Shown: in pieces, positions 46,760-55,476 of the stretch
How the letters are laid out: every line of letters starts with the position of its first letter
Position numbering within the stretch: position 1 is the first letter of the stretch
Position numbers and translations under genes: made by a program
Assembly (NCBI GenBank): GCA_006226415.1
Contig: SBGZ01000085.1
Location: 29,348-93,347, forward strand
Direction: 5' to 3'
Length of the DNA: 64,000 nucleotides
Source: Alphaproteobacteria bacterium
GTDB taxonomy: Bacteria; Pseudomonadota; Alphaproteobacteria; M2410
The notes under the pieces: model-generated
The model's database searches: none
Seen by the model: only the letters and a program-made list of their open reading frames with translations
What the model was told of the DNA's origin: nothing

Positions 46760-47151
46760 CGCGTAAAACTAAACACCTTGGTCATACAAAGCAAATCTGT
46801 TGCCAAAAGAATGAGGAAGACCGTCAAGAGCGCGCCGACAACCGAACTGCCCCCTGCCGCATCCTTTTCATATTGCGCAAGTATGGAAGACAGCTCCTCA
46901 TCTGACAAGGCCGCCAGCCGGGCATCGGCTTCCGCCGGATCAACCCCCAGCGACAAGATCAGATCGCGAACCTCCTGCCGCTCCATCTCACTCATCAGAT
47001 AGGCGCGGTCCAGGGTGCCGGCGTATTTCTGGATGACATCGGATGTGGCGACCATCTCGGCCTGGGCCGCGGTTGCCATGCCGCTCGTCACCATGAGCTG
47101 GCCAGCAAGACAAAGAGCGATTGCTTTTTTGAAATTACGCAAAGCCGCCAT
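46747..47151 (-). CDS. PA2779 family membrane protein
   Basis: 134 residues from ATG 47151 (AAGGGA 9 bases upstream; the frame also opens at TTG 47157). An N-terminal signal or membrane segment (KAIALCLAGQLMVTSGMATAA), an acidic middle part (ESLILSLGVDPAEADARL region, as RDLILSLGVDPAEADARLAAL), and a C-terminal hydrophobic helix SVVGALLTVFLILLATDLL. It matches the conserved partner of PA2778-type peptidases. Function unknown; a substrate or anchor of the peptidase is a guess. Confidence 0.85.
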   Translation of the reverse strand: MAALRNFKKAIALCLAGQLMVTSGMATAAQAEMVATSDVIQKYAGTLDRAYLMSEMERQEVRDLILSLGVDPAEADARLAALSDEELSSILAQYEKDAAGGSSVVGALLTVFLILLATDLLCMTKVFSFTRCVS

Positions 47152-47401
47152 TTTCAAATGTCCCTTATTTTCAAACAGGTCCCATGTCAGCGCTAAACCT
47201 TGATCGCGCCAACGCCGCCGCCACCATGCCGTGATCAGTTTAAAACTCTGTTGCGCGCACCATCGGAAATTTTAGATAATCTTGAAACGATGGCCCCTAA
47301 GAGCAGAACCGATTTCTGGCTGTCTCGGACTTATTTTCATGATCTAATGGAAATTCAGGCAAACATAATGCGCTCGGAGGCGCCAAGGAAAGAAAGGCTC
47401 T

Positions 47402-48436
47402 ATGCATTACGGCCAAACTGTTATTTTGGGTCTCCTGTTATTGCTGCAGGGATGTCTGCATGTCCCTGGCACCTCTTCCCTTTCTAACACGACCTACACC
47501 GGCCCGGTGATCGACATGCACTTGCACGCCTTGGGCGCCGAGGACCAAGGGCCGCCGCCTCTGGCCCTTTGCGCCGGGATGACCGCCGGAACGGCCCATG
47601 ATCCCCACCAGCCCTGGGGACAAGCCTTCCTGGCACAGATGAAAGCGCCAAATTGCGCCCATCCGATCTGGTCAGCCATGACGGATACGGAGCTGCGGGA
47701 TCTTTCTCTTGCCGAGCTGGAACGCTTCAACGTCACGGCTGTTTTAAGCGGCACGCCCGCGCGCGTCGCGGATTGGAAGGAGCAGGCGCCGGGTCGCATT
47801 ATCCCGGGTCTTGGGCTCAACATCGCCCGCGACCCCTTCACCCCTGAAGACATTGCCCAGGCCTTTAAGGACGGAAACTTGAAGGTGCTGGCCGAAGTCA
47901 CCAACCAATATTCGGGCATTGCCCCCGATGACCCGCGCTTTGATGCCTTTTGGCAAGTGGCGGCAGATCTGGATATCCCTGTTGGCATCCACATCGGTGT
48001 CGGCCCGCCCGGCGCCGCCCAACTCTTTTCAGGCTATAAGGCAGGCCTCCACAGCCCCTTGCCGCTGGAAAATATTTTAAAAAGACATCCGACGCTTCGT
48101 GTCTACATCATGCATGCGGCCTGGCCCATGCGCGGGGAACTCAAGGCCATGCTCTACGCACACCCACATCTTTATGTCGATACCGGCATATTGCAAATGG
48201 CCCTCACCCGCGAAGAATATTACGATTTCCTCGAAGATCTGGTGCGGTCCGGATATGGCGACCGGATCATGTTTGGCTCTGATCAGATGGTCTGGCCGGG
48301 CCTCATTGAAGAAGGCATAAACGCCATCAACCAAGCCCCCTTCCTGACCTTGCAGCAAAGGCAGGACATTCTCTACGGCAACGCCGCCCGGTTTCTGCGG
48401 CTTTCCAATGAAACCAATCATAAGCCGCAAAAGTAG
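47402..48436 (+). CDS. Lipoprotein amidohydrolase (amidohydro_2 type)
   Basis: 344 residues. Lipobox LLLLQGC at 12-18, so exported and lipidated. The TIM-barrel metal site is IDMHLHALG (HxH); later VGIHIGVG and VYIMHAAWP give further His ligands and FGSDQMVW gives the terminal Asp. It resembles 2-amino-3-carboxymuconate-semialdehyde decarboxylase-like amidohydrolases, but in an exported form. The unrelated second lipoprotein amidohydrolase follows 39 bases later in the same direction. Confidence 0.87.
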   Translation: MHYGQTVILGLLLLLQGCLHVPGTSSLSNTTYTGPVIDMHLHALGAEDQGPPPLALCAGMTAGTAHDPHQPWGQAFLAQMKAPNCAHPIWSAMTDTELRDLSLAELERFNVTAVLSGTPARVADWKEQAPGRIIPGLGLNIARDPFTPEDIAQAFKDGNLKVLAEVTNQYSGIAPDDPRFDAFWQVAADLDIPVGIHIGVGPPGAAQLFSGYKAGLHSPLPLENILKRHPTLRVYIMHAAWPMRGELKAMLYAHPHLYVDTGILQMALTREEYYDFLEDLVRSGYGDRIMFGSDQMVWPGLIEEGINAINQAPFLTLQQRQDILYGNAARFLRLSNETNHKPQK

Positions 48437-48475
48437 TGACAGCGAGAGGCCCGGGGCGCTTAAGGGAGAAGTTAT

Positions 48476-50011
48476 ATGACCAGATTCCATGACCGCGCAG
48501 AAATTGGTCAAGCGTTTCAAGCCATGTTGCTCCTCATTTTGGGCGTGGCGACTTTTGTCGCCTTGGCGGCTTGCGACCCAACCCCCAATCCCGCGTCCGA
48601 GGAAACACGACATTTTGATATCGTAATCCAAAATGGGCGCGTGATAGACCCAGAGAGCGGATTGGACGGCTTGCGAAACATTGGCATTGTCGAAGGCAAA
48701 ATCCTGGCGATCACAGACCAGCCTATGGCAGGACAAACAATAATTGACGCCGATGGCATGATCGTCGCCCCGGGTTTTATCGATCTGCACAGCCACACCC
48801 CAACACCGCTCGGACAATACTACCAGGTCCTTGACGGTGTCACGACCGCTTTGGAGCTTGAAGCGGGCGCATATCCGGTGGAGGCGATCAAATCCTTTAC
48901 AGACAATAAAGCTGTGATCAATTACGGCGCCTCCGTAAGCCATCTGGCAATTCGCCTGCTGGTAAAACAAAATATAGTCAAGCCACACCTGCTGAGTAAC
49001 ATCGATTTTGCGGCCGCTCTGCCATCAGCCACCCAGCCAGCGACACCACAAGAAATCGATGAAATGCGTATGCACATTGAACGCGGCCTCAGTGAAGGCG
49101 GCCTGGGTATTGGGCTCTTATTGGACTACATAAGTGAGGCCGTCAGTGAGGATGAGCTGGAAATGATCTTTTCAGCAGCTGCCGCCCACGAAGCCCCCGT
49201 CTTTGTCCACATTCGTCGCGGCCTGCCAGGCGACACCACCGGGCTCCTTGAAATTGTCGAGGCGGCACGCAAATACGGCACCCCTGTCCACATTTGCCAC
49301 CTCAATGCCAGCGCCATGGGCGGGACAAGTCAGTTTCTCTCGATCATAAACAAGGCACGCGCGAGCGGCGTCGACATAACGACCGAAGCCTATCCCTGGA
49401 ACGCGGGCTCAACATCCATTTCCGCGGCGGTATTCGACAAGGACTGGCAAGCCATATTTGACATCGACTATGGTGATATAGAATGGCCCGAAACCGGAGA
49501 GCGTTTTACCGAACAGACCTGGAATGAATACAGGGAAAAGTTTCCAAACGGCACTGTCATCCACCATTATGGCCGCGAGGCGTGGACCGGTCTGGCGATG
49601 ACGGCAAAAGACGTGATCATTGCCAGCGATGCCATGCCATTGGTCAACCCCAACCAACGCGTACATCCTCGGGGCATCGGAACCTTTTCAAAAGCATTGG
49701 GGAAATACTTCACGAGCGACCCGGCTTTGGTCGAAGGATTGCGGAAAATGACGCTTTTACCAGCATTGCGGCTGCAGTCGATTGCACCGCGATTTGAACG
49801 CAAAGGTCGCATACAGATTGGAATGGATGCCGACATAACTATCTTTGACCCGAGTGCGATCGGTGCGGTCGCGACTTATCGCAGCCCGCTACAGGCTTCC
49901 AAAGGGATTACCTATGTACTGGTAGGTGGCAAGCTAGTGGTGAACCAGGGACAGGTGATCGAAGACGTTTACCCTGGGGAAATGATCCTAGGGGCCACGG
50001 GACCGCATTAA
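48476..50011 (+). CDS. Lipoprotein D-aminoacylase-like amidohydrolase
   Basis: 511 residues. N-terminal hydrophobic segment and lipobox VALAAC (Cys about 33). Amidohydrolase segments: VIQNGRVIDPESGLDG, APGFIDLHSHT (HxH), FVHIRRGLPGD, VHICHLNASAMGG, and IIASDAMPLVNP (Asp). It resembles N-acyl-D-amino-acid deacylases and related dihydroorotase-fold enzymes. The mature enzyme would sit in the periplasm. Bases are less GC-rich than neighbours. The tRNA-Arg gene follows after 78 bases. Confidence 0.88.
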   Translation: MTRFHDRAEIGQAFQAMLLLILGVATFVALAACDPTPNPASEETRHFDIVIQNGRVIDPESGLDGLRNIGIVEGKILAITDQPMAGQTIIDADGMIVAPGFIDLHSHTPTPLGQYYQVLDGVTTALELEAGAYPVEAIKSFTDNKAVINYGASVSHLAIRLLVKQNIVKPHLLSNIDFAAALPSATQPATPQEIDEMRMHIERGLSEGGLGIGLLLDYISEAVSEDELEMIFSAAAAHEAPVFVHIRRGLPGDTTGLLEIVEAARKYGTPVHICHLNASAMGGTSQFLSIINKARASGVDITTEAYPWNAGSTSISAAVFDKDWQAIFDIDYGDIEWPETGERFTEQTWNEYREKFPNGTVIHHYGREAWTGLAMTAKDVIIASDAMPLVNPNQRVHPRGIGTFSKALGKYFTSDPALVEGLRKMTLLPALRLQSIAPRFERKGRIQIGMDADITIFDPSAIGAVATYRSPLQASKGITYVLVGGKLVVNQGQVIEDVYPGEMILGATGPH

Positions 50012-50089
50012 GGGTCCGGGTAGCTCAGATTAAAAGCAGGTTTTGCCTGTTGATCTACAAAAGCTTCTCCACTATCCATGAGATCCAGC

Positions 50090-50166
50090 GGCCCCGTAGC
50101 TCAGGTGGATAGAGCACCAGATTCCTAATCTGGGGGCCACAGGTTCGAATCCTGTCGGGGTCGCCA
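50090..50166 (+). tRNA. tRNA-Arg, anticodon CCT (CCU)
   Basis: The cloverleaf folds with a 7-base acceptor stem (GGCCCCG with CGGGGTC, one G-U pair), D arm with TAGCTCAGG, anticodon stem CCAGA/TCTGG with loop TT-CCT-AA, T arm ACAGG/CCTGT with TTCGAAT, discriminator G and encoded CCA. The anticodon is at 50124-50126. It decodes AGG. Confidence 0.95.
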
Positions 50167-50173
50167 GCTTGTC

Positions 50174-51124
50174 TCAATCTTCAAAACTCACCGGCGGCAA
50201 CACCTTGCGGTTCACATCAAGTTTGAAGAGATCCGGCCGGCCATAGTGCCCTGCCACATCCAGGGACCGCCGGGCGCGCCGCGCCGCCTCGATATCAATA
50301 TCACCATAAAGAATACTTTTGTCGCGGGTGTGCGGCCCGGCAAGAACACCGCCCATCGGCTTGACGATCACGGCATCGCCGTCGTTGATCCATTCATCGT
50401 CGGTAAAGAGCTCATCGCGGCTCGGAAAATCGGCCGGCACGTCTTTGCCTTCCATCGCTGTCGCCGTGCCAATGACCCAGCAACCACCTTCCTTGGCGAT
50501 ATGCCGCATACTGGCAATCCAGCTCTCCCCGGTGTCCCAGGTCGGCGCCACGTAGATATCGATGTCCTGGGCATAAAGCGCAAAGCGCGCCAAAGGCATA
50601 TAATTTTCCCAGCAGATCAGCGCGCCAATGCGCCCGACCGCCGTTTCAACCACATTCAGGCCAGAGCCATCGCCCTGCCCCCACACCATGCGTTCCGGAT
50701 TGGTCGGCATCAATTTGCGATGACGGTTAGCAATCCACCCATCCGCATCAATGATCACCACGCTGTTAAAGAGGGTCGTGCCAGAAAAATCACTGTCGAG
50801 CTCATTGAGCCCCATCACAATCACAACCCCGTGCTTGGCCGCCGCCTCACAAAGAGGTTCAAGATCTCCGGCATCAATATCCACCGCATTGGCCCGCAAC
50901 CGGGCATGAATCTCGCCTGTCAGGCCGCCGTCATTGCCAGGTCTGAGCCGCCAGATCCAGGTCGGATACCCCGGCAGATAGGTCTCCGGAAAAACTAAAA
51001 GCTTTGCCCCCTCACCGGCGGCCTCTTCAACGGAGGCCAGAGCCGCTGCCATGGACGCCTTCAAATCAAGCAGAACCGGCGGGCGCTGGATGACGGCAAC
51101 TTTGACGCTCTGTGAATGTGTCAT
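50174..51124 (-). CDS. Nitrilase (carbon-nitrogen hydrolase family)
   Basis: 316 residues. The catalytic triad is E47 (FPETYLPGYP), K137 (RHRKLMPTNPERM) and C171 (LICWENYMPLAR); the CWENYMPL context is typical of true nitrilases that hydrolyse nitriles to acids. It is cytoplasmic and often forms spirals. Its 3' end is 7 bases from the tRNA-Arg gene. A divergent arrangement with the SLOG gene leaves 209 bases for promoters. Confidence 0.92.
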   Translation of the reverse strand: MTHSQSVKVAVIQRPPVLLDLKASMAAALASVEEAAGEGAKLLVFPETYLPGYPTWIWRLRPGNDGGLTGEIHARLRANAVDIDAGDLEPLCEAAAKHGVVIVMGLNELDSDFSGTTLFNSVVIIDADGWIANRHRKLMPTNPERMVWGQGDGSGLNVVETAVGRIGALICWENYMPLARFALYAQDIDIYVAPTWDTGESWIASMRHIAKEGGCWVIGTATAMEGKDVPADFPSRDELFTDDEWINDGDAVIVKPMGGVLAGPHTRDKSILYGDIDIEAARRARRSLDVAGHYGRPDLFKLDVNRKVLPPVSFED

Positions 51125-51333
51125 GGATTGATTCGCTTTCGGGCTTTGTTTCAGAAGTGACGATCTAAGCGGCTAACTTAACAGCCCAGGCACTCGTTGC
51201 GAAGACGGATCTCCAATGTACGCACACTTATTGATCTCCCCTTCCTCCCGGGTATAGTGAACGGATCGACTAAACATTGATTCCGGCGCCCCCGCGAAAT
51301 CTTGGGGGGAATATCCAAACAGCAAGGCTCTTG

Positions 51334-53190
51334 ATGACAGGCTTGACGCACCCACCTCGCCCCCAAATGGCCTACCGTATTGGCATTACCGGCCACCGGC
51401 GCAACCGCATAAGAGCCGAACAGATCGAGCGTATCGAAAATGAGCTGGCGAACGTCTTTTCGATTATTGATGAGGCCGTCAAAAAATCCCACGAAGCCTT
51501 TTCAACCTATTATGAGGCTAACCCGCCCGTCGTGCGACTGATCACACCTCTGGCCGACGGCGCTGATTCGCTCGCCGCCAAGGTCGCTCTCAAACATGCC
51601 TTTGATCTGCACGCCCCGATTCCTTTCCACAAAGCCGAATACGCCACCGATTTCGAACCGGACGCCCGGCGCGAACTTGAAGCCTTCATCGCCAACGCCA
51701 CAAGCATTTATGAGCTTGATGGGGGGCGCACGTCGGACCGCGATGAGGCCACGGCCTATCTCGCTGCCGGTTACATGACCCTCAAGCAATCAGATGTCTT
51801 GGTGGCGGTATGGGATGGTGAAGGCGCCAGAGGTGTCGGCGGCACGGGCATGATCGTCGAGGCCGCCGTGCAGCAAGGCATTCCCGTTGTTTGGATCCAT
51901 GCCGATGAACCCATGCCTGCCTGCATATTGTCAGAGGAGCTGACCTGCGACAAACCCTTGTCAGAGCTTACCAATATTGTCAGTCACGAATTGCAGCCGC
52001 CTTTCGTGCGCGACGCAGAGCAAAGCGATCCAGAACTCAGTGAGGAACAGCTCGCACTTGAAGTTTATTTGAGCGAAATCGAAAGACGTACAAATTACGG
52101 AATTTTCTATCGCCTCATGGAAAGCCTTCTAACCCTGTCGCGCCCACGCGGCATATCGATCCGGAAGGCGCCCTACCTTCCGCGCACTGAAGAGATGTAT
52201 CACGACCTGGCGACAAAACTGCCGTCAGCAGGGACCCGGGCTTTCACGCAAATGGAAGAGGTCCTGTTGTCCCGGTTCTGCTGGGCGGACAATCTCGCAC
52301 TGCATTACGCCGATATTTATCGCTCTTCCTACGCAATGAATTACTTCCTCAGCGCCTTTGCTGTCTTGTTGGCACTCATGGAAATCCTGACCGGCGGCTG
52401 GAAATTTGTCTGGATCTCGGTGGAAGTGGTGACCATCCTCGCGGTTCTCCTGATTACCTTGCGCGGTAAACGCAATCGCTGGCACGAAAAATGGATCGAC
52501 TACCGCCAGCTGGCCGAACAATTGCGCCACTTGCGCTATCTTTATTTGTCGGGCGGCCTGTCACGGGACTCGCGCGCCCAGCAACAAAGCGACACCTCCC
52601 TTGGATCAGATTCCTGGGTGCAATGGTATTATCAGGCAACCGTGCGAGAGCTGGGCATGGCTCACATCGAATGCACGGAAACCTTTCGCGAAGAACTCTC
52701 CCGCTCCTATATTGACGACGAGCTCAATCCGCAGATTTCCTATCACGCCGCCAAGAGCCATACGCTGGAGCATATGGAACATGCCCTGCACAAAACCGGC
52801 GAATATCTTTTTGCCGCGACTCTGGTCATCTGCATCAGCTTTCTGGGCCTTTTGATCCTCTCCAAGATAAATGACCACGGCATTGCCTATAAGCTCACCA
52901 AGGCCTTAAAGGGTTTTGTAACAGCCGCCACGGCCTTTTTCCCGGCCCTGGGCGCCGCCACCTTTGGCATCCGGGTGCAAGGCGAATTTGCCTCCACTGC
53001 CAGCCGGTCTCATGCCATGTCCCGCCGTCTGACGGTGACGCGCGACGAACTCGCTCTTTATGCGGAAAATGCGCCCCCCAACTTAAGGGATCTGCGCCGC
53101 AACATCGAAACCGCCACCGAAACCATGATGGTGGAGATCGTTGACTGGAAATTCGTCTTTAGTAGCAAACCCTTATCCCTTCCCGCCTAA
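51334..53190 (+). CDS. SLOG-domain protein with two membrane hairpins (SLATT-like)
   Basis: 618 residues from ATG 51334 (AAGG 6-7 bases upstream). The N-terminal 15-190 look like a SLOG/LOG-type Rossmann domain: RIGITGHRRNRI (glycine loop), PLADGADSLAAKVA, KQSDVLVAVWDGEGARGVGG followed by TGMIVEAAVQQGIPVVWI; such domains bind nucleotides or nucleotide-derived ligands. A helical linker follows, then TM helices at about 337-353 and 357-376, a cytoplasmic WIDYRQLAEQLRHLRYLYL helix, and a second TM pair at about 491-511 and 527-546 with a helical tail. SLATT-type two-TM modules linked to SLOG sensors were proposed as effector pores. The next gene encodes a TIR-WD40 membrane protein. Confidence 0.8.
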   Translation: MTGLTHPPRPQMAYRIGITGHRRNRIRAEQIERIENELANVFSIIDEAVKKSHEAFSTYYEANPPVVRLITPLADGADSLAAKVALKHAFDLHAPIPFHKAEYATDFEPDARRELEAFIANATSIYELDGGRTSDRDEATAYLAAGYMTLKQSDVLVAVWDGEGARGVGGTGMIVEAAVQQGIPVVWIHADEPMPACILSEELTCDKPLSELTNIVSHELQPPFVRDAEQSDPELSEEQLALEVYLSEIERRTNYGIFYRLMESLLTLSRPRGISIRKAPYLPRTEEMYHDLATKLPSAGTRAFTQMEEVLLSRFCWADNLALHYADIYRSSYAMNYFLSAFAVLLALMEILTGGWKFVWISVEVVTILAVLLITLRGKRNRWHEKWIDYRQLAEQLRHLRYLYLSGGLSRDSRAQQQSDTSLGSDSWVQWYYQATVRELGMAHIECTETFREELSRSYIDDELNPQISYHAAKSHTLEHMEHALHKTGEYLFAATLVICISFLGLLILSKINDHGIAYKLTKALKGFVTAATAFFPALGAATFGIRVQGEFASTASRSHAMSRRLTVTRDELALYAENAPPNLRDLRRNIETATETMMVEIVDWKFVFSSKPLSLPA

Positions 53191-53261
53191 TGACCGGACA
53201 AATTTTCAATATGCGCGAAAAACCGCAGAAACCCTGACCTATTACTTGGCTGAGGGTCAAA

Positions 53262-53276
53262 TACCATGTTATGGTA
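53262..53276. promoter_or_regulatory. Palindrome upstream of the TIR-WD40 gene
   Basis: TACCAT-GTT-ATGGTA is a perfect inverted repeat with 6-base arms, 31 bases before the TIR gene start, in the 117-base gap after the SLOG gene. It could be an operator or part of a leader hairpin. Confidence 0.35.
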
Positions 53277-53307
53277 ATTGGCAAATCTGCGGGGGGTGCG
53301 GGATTAT

Positions 53308-55440
53308 ATGTCCGACGTTTTTATTTCCTATTCTCGAAACGACAAGGATCGAGTTGAAAAGCTTGTCGAGGCCATGCGCGCGCGTGGAATTGATGTCTGG
53401 TGGGATCCCAAGATCCGCACCGGGACAGAATTCCGCTTCGAAATAGCCCAGGCGCTCGAGAACGCACGGGTCGTCGTTGTCGTCTGGTCGGCCCATTCCG
53501 TTGCCTCACGATTTGTCTGGGACGAAGCCGATGAAGGCGCCCAGCGCGGCGCACTCGTTCCCGCCCTCTTTGACCTGGTCGATATCCCGCTTGGTTTCCG
53601 CCAGATCCAAACAGCGGACCTATCTCGCTGGCACGGTAAGCGCAAGGACCCTGCCTTGATGGAATTCCTCGACGTGGTTCAGGACGCCGTCAAATACGGC
53701 CGCAAAGCCAAGCCGGTGAAGCCAACCAAAAAGCCCAAGCCCGTTGCCCATGAAGAGCCTCAAGAGGTCGAGGAAACAACAGCCCCCGCGCCGGCCCCTG
53801 AACGCCAGCCCAGCCGATCTGAGACCCGAAGGCGGCCGCGGCGCAGTGCCATGGTTACCGGCCAGCGCATGCGCACAAAGCTGTTCATGAAGGCGCTCAT
53901 GTTGACGGTTTTGATCGGCGGTGCCTTTGGCGCCCTGGCCTATCTGTCGGATTTCGTATTTGACGCTTACCGCCCCTATATGGTGGGCGCCATAGCCGGG
54001 TTGGTCTTTATTTCTCGTTTCTCGACCTTTGAGGCAGATCGCGCTCAGGGCGCGGCCTCGCTGAGGCTCTTGCCCCGCTCCTATCTTGCCCTCCTCTTCT
54101 TTGCCGCCATCTCGATCGCGCCAGCTCTTCTGGAGGGCCGCATGTACGCGGCAGCCCTGCAGGCGGTCCGCATGGAAGGTGTTGAAGGCGCAGACATTAA
54201 CGGCGTTGCCTTTAGCAGCGATGGCAATGAGATCATCACCACGTCAGACGACACCACCGCGCGTCTGTGGGATTCCAAAACCGGGGTCGAACTCGGGATC
54301 TATGGCGGTCATGAACATTGGGTCTGGGGCGCCGGTTTCAGCCCCGATGGTAGCGAAGTCGTCACCGCCTCGCGAGACATGACAGCCCAGGTCTGGTCCA
54401 CCAAAAATCGCAAGCCCATTGAAACACTCAAAGGGCACACAGCCAGCGTCTACGACGCCGCCTTTTCGCCCGACGGCAAAACCATTGCAACTGCCTCCGC
54501 CGACAAAACTGTTCGCCTGTGGAACGTGGAATCTGGCGAAAGCATCGCCCTCATGAGCGGCCACACAGACAAGGTAACCGGACTTGATTTCAGCCCAAGC
54601 GGCAATACCCTCGGCACGGTTTCAGAAGATGGGACTCTGCGCCTCTGGCGGGTTCCCAGCGGCAGTGCCCTTGGCCGCATGACAGCAGGCAGCAACCTTT
54701 TGTCGGTTGATTTTAACAATGACGGAACCCAGATCGCCGCCTCCGATGAAAACGGCCAAATATATGTTTGGGATGTCGGGAGCCGCAGTCTCGTCCGCAA
54801 AATCACCGCGCCTACAAAACAATATGGCGTCGCTTTCGCAGGGAACAAAAGTCAGTTTATCGCCGGTGGCGGGTTGGACGACACCTTACGCATCTGGAAA
54901 ATCTCCGACGGTGAAATTTTGCATGAATTGACCGGCCATGAGTCCGACATTCGCGCAGTGAGTGCCGCGCCCGATGGCGCCTATGTAGCCACAGCCTCAC
55001 GTGACAATACCGCACGCATTTGGGATGTAGAGACAGGCAAGCAAGTGCAAATCATGGGGCACATCAAACCAGCCCTGCGTCTGCCGATGGCCCTCGATCT
55101 GCCGCCCTACATTACTGCCTCCAGAGCACCCGTGCCGCTTGACGTGACAAAGGATCGCGATGAGCTGGTTTATTTGCTCGGCAAAGGCTTTGTCCTCGCG
55201 TCAATCTTGCTGCTGGCGGGCCTGTTCTTCAAAGGGTTCTTCAAGCTCATTCGGCTGCAGCGACTTTCAAACATCTCTGTCGTATTGATGCTGGGTCTGC
55301 CAACGCTCTACATAGCCGCTTTGATGGTCTCAGCTTTGCCCATTCAGGCCATGGGGCTTTGGGCTACGATTGCCTTCTTGCCGGCAGCGGTCTATGCGCT
55401 CCTGCGTTGGATCGCCACAAAGGCCATCGTCCGCAGATAA
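53308..55440 (+). CDS. TIR domain-transmembrane-WD40 (seven repeats)-transmembrane protein
   Basis: 710 residues from ATG 53308 (a TTG at 53278 is also in frame but lacks a ribosome site). The TIR domain is 2-125: DVFISYSRNDKDRVEKLVEA, RGIDVWWDPKI, and ASRFVWDEADEGA, where E73 matches the catalytic Glu of TIR NADases. A basic/Pro linker (130-188) leads to hydrophobic segments at about 195-213, 222-236 and 258-275. Seven WD40 repeats follow (about 290-580), each with a FSPDG-type turn and a W-D or W-x ending, enough for one propeller. The C-terminus has about three more TM helices. It ends at a terminator, so the SLOG gene and this gene may form one operon. Confidence 0.88.
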   Translation: MSDVFISYSRNDKDRVEKLVEAMRARGIDVWWDPKIRTGTEFRFEIAQALENARVVVVVWSAHSVASRFVWDEADEGAQRGALVPALFDLVDIPLGFRQIQTADLSRWHGKRKDPALMEFLDVVQDAVKYGRKAKPVKPTKKPKPVAHEEPQEVEETTAPAPAPERQPSRSETRRRPRRSAMVTGQRMRTKLFMKALMLTVLIGGAFGALAYLSDFVFDAYRPYMVGAIAGLVFISRFSTFEADRAQGAASLRLLPRSYLALLFFAAISIAPALLEGRMYAAALQAVRMEGVEGADINGVAFSSDGNEIITTSDDTTARLWDSKTGVELGIYGGHEHWVWGAGFSPDGSEVVTASRDMTAQVWSTKNRKPIETLKGHTASVYDAAFSPDGKTIATASADKTVRLWNVESGESIALMSGHTDKVTGLDFSPSGNTLGTVSEDGTLRLWRVPSGSALGRMTAGSNLLSVDFNNDGTQIAASDENGQIYVWDVGSRSLVRKITAPTKQYGVAFAGNKSQFIAGGGLDDTLRIWKISDGEILHELTGHESDIRAVSAAPDGAYVATASRDNTARIWDVETGKQVQIMGHIKPALRLPMALDLPPYITASRAPVPLDVTKDRDELVYLLGKGFVLASILLLAGLFFKGFFKLIRLQRLSNISVVLMLGLPTLYIAALMVSALPIQAMGLWATIAFLPAAVYALLRWIATKAIVRR

Positions 55441-55442
55441 AG

Positions 55443-55471
55443 AAAACCCTGATCACAAGGATCAGGGTTTT
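55443..55471. terminator. Bidirectional terminator after the TIR-WD40 gene
   Basis: AAAACCCTGATC (55443-55454) and GATCAGGGTTTT (55460-55471) are perfectly complementary around a 5-base loop. It serves the TIR-WD40 gene and probably also the convergent minus-strand gene. Confidence 0.85.
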
Positions 55472-55476
55472 AGAAT

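Noticed and set aside
48077-48988. A 303-codon open frame on the minus strand
   Set aside because: It covers the ends of two lipoprotein amidohydrolases that have lipoboxes and metal sites on the plus strand.
50019-50031. Short tRNA-like stretch (CGGGTAGCTCAG) before tRNA-Arg
   Set aside because: Only the acceptor and D-stem-like bases are present, no anticodon or T arm, so no second tRNA and no clear attachment-site duplication.
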